Assembly: GCF_000002995.4 (NCBI RefSeq)
Contig: NW_025062478.1
Location: 7,974,001 to 8,038,000, forward strand
Direction of reading: 5' to 3'
Length of the DNA: 64,000 bases
From: Brugia malayi
Lineage: Eukaryota; Nematoda; Chromadorea; Rhabditida; Onchocercidae
Shown: in pieces, positions 61,583 through 64,000 of the stretch
Numbering within the stretch: the first letter of the stretch is position 1
Layout: each line of letters opens with the position of its first letter
Position numbers and translations under genes: made by a program
The notes under the pieces: generated by a model
The model's input: only the letters and a program-made list of their open reading frames with translations
What the model was told of the DNA's origin: nothing
The model's database searches: none

Positions 61583-62880
61583 TATGCTTTGGACAAAGCC
61601 TTAAATAAACTTTGGAAAAATCGGTTTCTTTAGGAATTGAAAATCTTCCGAGAAATTCGTACAAAAGAGCGACGAAATTGAAATTTGCTATTAACATAAA
61701 AGTGTGTTTGTTCAAAATGGATAGTTATCTAAAGCTGAATAATGGGACATATTCAGAAATAATTCATAATATAAAGTCTGATACTGAGTTTTAAAAGAAA
61801 AAATTTGAAATTTTTGAAATAAGACTAAGGAAATTCGAAAAGTGAAGACGTTTTGAGAGCTATGGGAAAATGTAAAACGTAAGAGTGCTTTAAGGGAATG
61901 AATCATCCGATGTTAACTTTGTTATACTTCAAAATACTTTAGCATTATTTGTAAGTTTTTGCCCGCTCAAAAACATCTGCCAAATTCATTAAGTTAGATT
62001 GTCTCAAGCAAGAAAATGAATAAACAATTGTATTAATGAAGAAAAATTTGCTCCAAAATAGCTTTAATTTTTTTGAAAACTTTATACATTTTCAAGTTTA
62101 CTCAACAGCTGACATTGTAAGTTAAGCTGAAAAAATTTCAAATTGTTTTGTCCTGAAATGAATTTAAAGAAGAAAAACAAAAAATAAGAGAAAAACAAAT
62201 TATAAAAGTTATAAGCGTTTAGGTTCAATTGTTGCAGTGCAACAGTAATAATTGCAACAGAGTTGATAATTCAAAAGGAGCAATAGTAGGAAACGTAAAA
62301 TACATTTGTCTGAATGATATTGACAATTACTGATAGCAATGATAATAAGCGTTACAGATTCGTGATGTTAATCATAGTGATATCTAAGAGAAATAAGATT
62401 TGATCGCTTTGACTGATAAATAAATGATAATTATCATAAAGTTAGAGAGAAGGACAACATTTTTTCAAATTCTCCCAATCAATCAAAATTACAAAACAAT
62501 TTCTATAAGTTTATAGAAAATTTTAATTTTTCAATATGTTCAATACCCAATAAAACAAAGAGAAGCCTTATGATTCATTAAATGTTTTGTTTCACACTAA
62601 AAAAGTTAGATCAAAAATTTATGTTTTAGAAGAAAAATACGAAAAAATTGTGAGGAAGTACAGCAGGTGCAATCAGAATAGTAAAGCATTGTCTATTATT
62701 GATAATATAATAAGAATTTAAACTTCAACTGATAAGTACTTTTAAACAGACCACAACATTCCGTCAAACATCCTAGCATCTAAAAATTTCCAAAAATTTT
62801 GAGGACATTCTTTATCGTTATCATTTACCAATTCTCAATACTGCTTGTCCTCTTTTACCTACAATTTACACATATTTCAC
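61583..62880. other. Spacer between the two dynein-light-chain-like genes
   Basis: AT-rich; contains the promoter side of the first gene and the 3' side of the second, both transcribed leftward. No further coding frame is supported. Confidence 0.6.
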
Positions 62881-63887
62881 TCACGAAGTACCACTTTTGT
62901 AGAGAAAAATGGTATGTCTGGATAATGTGAAGTAAATATGATTCTCTCTGTCATAACGCAGGTAAAATCCCAATTGTCCATTACTAACAGCGCAACACCA
63001 CACTGGTCCATATCGCTCTTCAAAATTCATCATGATATGGCGCGCAATAGCCATCATCTGATTTGGAAATCTGCAAAATTGCTGGAAGTGATACTATAAT
63101 GATTAATAGATCAATCTATCTAGATTCTAAGATAAAACTTTCTCGTTAATTTGACAAAGGTAATTTTTGCTCCAATATATGATAATTGCAGCACGAGGGA
63201 ATAAATGGATGCGATTATATTCAATTTAATGAAGTCATTTAACCTAAGTACCTTTCAGTACAAATGTATTGTTAAACAAATATAAATTTGATAAGAGATT
63301 GATGCAAGCTGTTTGTTCTCAAATGAAACTTACTGTGTAAGAGCTTCACTAGCAAGCAGTGATGCATATTGTTGCATTTCCGTATTCATGCCGGTAGCAA
63401 TAATTTGACATACTTCAGGTCCTACTGATGCTGGTGCCGGTGGTTGCGGCTGATAAGGTTCTGGCAATTCTGAATGCGGTTGTGGTTGATAAGGATGAAC
63501 TGGCGATGGCTGGTCTAGATTTGGTTGTGGAAAGTTCGATTCCGGATGTGGATGTATGGGTAACCTCTCGGGTTTTCGTGGCTCTTCCGGCTCTACGCGC
63601 TCTGCTTGCTTATCTACTGACGGTGGCTCGGCATGCTGACGCAGTTCTGCGTGCTCTCCTTGACCGTTATCAGTGTCTCCTCTAGTTGCTTCTGATTTAT
63701 CAGACAGGTGAGTTGCAAAACCACCTCCTTCTTGGGTGTGATCATCCCTTAACAACTGTCCCTCTGAAGCATTTTTTGCAGGTTTTCCCGCGTTACTAGT
63801 ACCATCACCAGTCTCTGTGTCTTTTCCACCACCATCGTCACCAATATCATAATCATACGGCAATAAAGTTATCTCCTCTCCAGTCTC
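62881..63887 (-). CDS. Dynein-light-chain-like protein with long proline-rich N-terminal extension, start not in the exon
   Basis: Exons 63887-63334 and 63070-62881 joined in phase 2, at the same protein position as in the neighbouring gene. The C-terminal ~90 residues form an LC8-like domain: EVCQIIATGMNTEMQQYASL, MMAIARHIMMNFEERYGPVW, CCAVSNGQLGFYLRYDREN and HIYFTLSRHTIFLYKSGTS. About 150 residues in front are hydrophilic: Gly/Asp/Lys-rich first, then rich in Pro, Glu, Gln and His (for example PHPESNFPQPNLDQP), probably disordered. No in-frame ATG precedes the domain in this exon; an AAG acceptor at 63888 with an in-frame stop just upstream shows that a further 5' exon is needed. The WHC motif is changed to WCC. 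Confidence 0.85.
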
Positions 63888-64000
63888 CTTGAAGTATTGT
63901 CAGTATTGCTTTTTAAATTTTCAAGTTATTTCATTTTAATTAAAAAAACCGCGAAATGATTTACAGATTTAAGTAATTCATTACATATATGGTCTATCCA

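Noticed and set aside
1..64000. CRISPR arrays, tRNA, rRNA, intact transposons
   Set aside because: Looked for regular spaced repeats, tRNA T-loop motifs and transposase signatures; none were convincing, and the sequence is eukaryotic nuclear DNA.

Overview
The window is nuclear DNA from a nematode, most likely a filarial (spirurid) worm. It is very AT-rich and has many short exons separated by 50-3000 base introns with TTTYAG acceptors. It carries a nematode-style U6 snRNA gene, two nematode-type G-protein-coupled receptors (an Srx-like chemoreceptor and an FMRFamide-type peptide receptor), and two divergent dynein-light-chain-like genes. Genus and species cannot be read from the sequence alone. 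Apart from noted uncertainties, the gene models below were rebuilt by hand: exon lengths and intron phases were checked so that each spliced frame stays open.

Left part (1-19.4 kb): an unrecognised acidic/serine-rich protein gene on the minus strand (148-3495), then U6 snRNA on the same strand (4008-4111). Three plus-strand genes follow in a row: mitochondrial phenylalanyl-tRNA synthetase (FARS2, 4698-7264, 8 exons), a mitochondrial-type valyl-tRNA synthetase (VARS2-like, 8091-14447, 22 exons) and the ER mannosyltransferase ALG12 (15065-19364, about 12 exons). Both synthetases begin with a basic, serine-rich presequence typical of mitochondrial import, so two parts of the organelle's translation machinery sit side by side.

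Middle part (19.4-45 kb): about 8 kb without a supported gene, then a 17-exon neprilysin-like M13 zinc metallopeptidase (27359-33446). Next come a minus-strand BAR-domain protein (about 35110-36959), a possible small secreted protein (37513-38446) and an Srx-type receptor (39051-44964) with one 3 kb intron.

Right part (45-64 kb): about 10.8 kb without a supported gene, then a 13-exon FMRFamide-like peptide receptor (55809-60697). It converges on a tandem pair of minus-strand dynein-light-chain-like genes (60820-61582, and 62881 to beyond the useful right edge). The second of these has a long proline-rich N-terminal extension.

The most unusual structural signal is four introns that can only be spliced in frame with a GC donor (GC-AG introns), out of roughly 85-90 introns modelled. 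Other observations are several near-perfect hairpins in non-coding DNA, two copies of a degraded coding repeat (15.6 kb and 43.5 kb), an Asp in place of the substrate-binding Asn of the neprilysin, and an ALG12 intron with no phase-consistent GT-AG solution. I found no CRISPR array, tRNA, rRNA or intact transposon. I did not find a wholly new multi-gene system.
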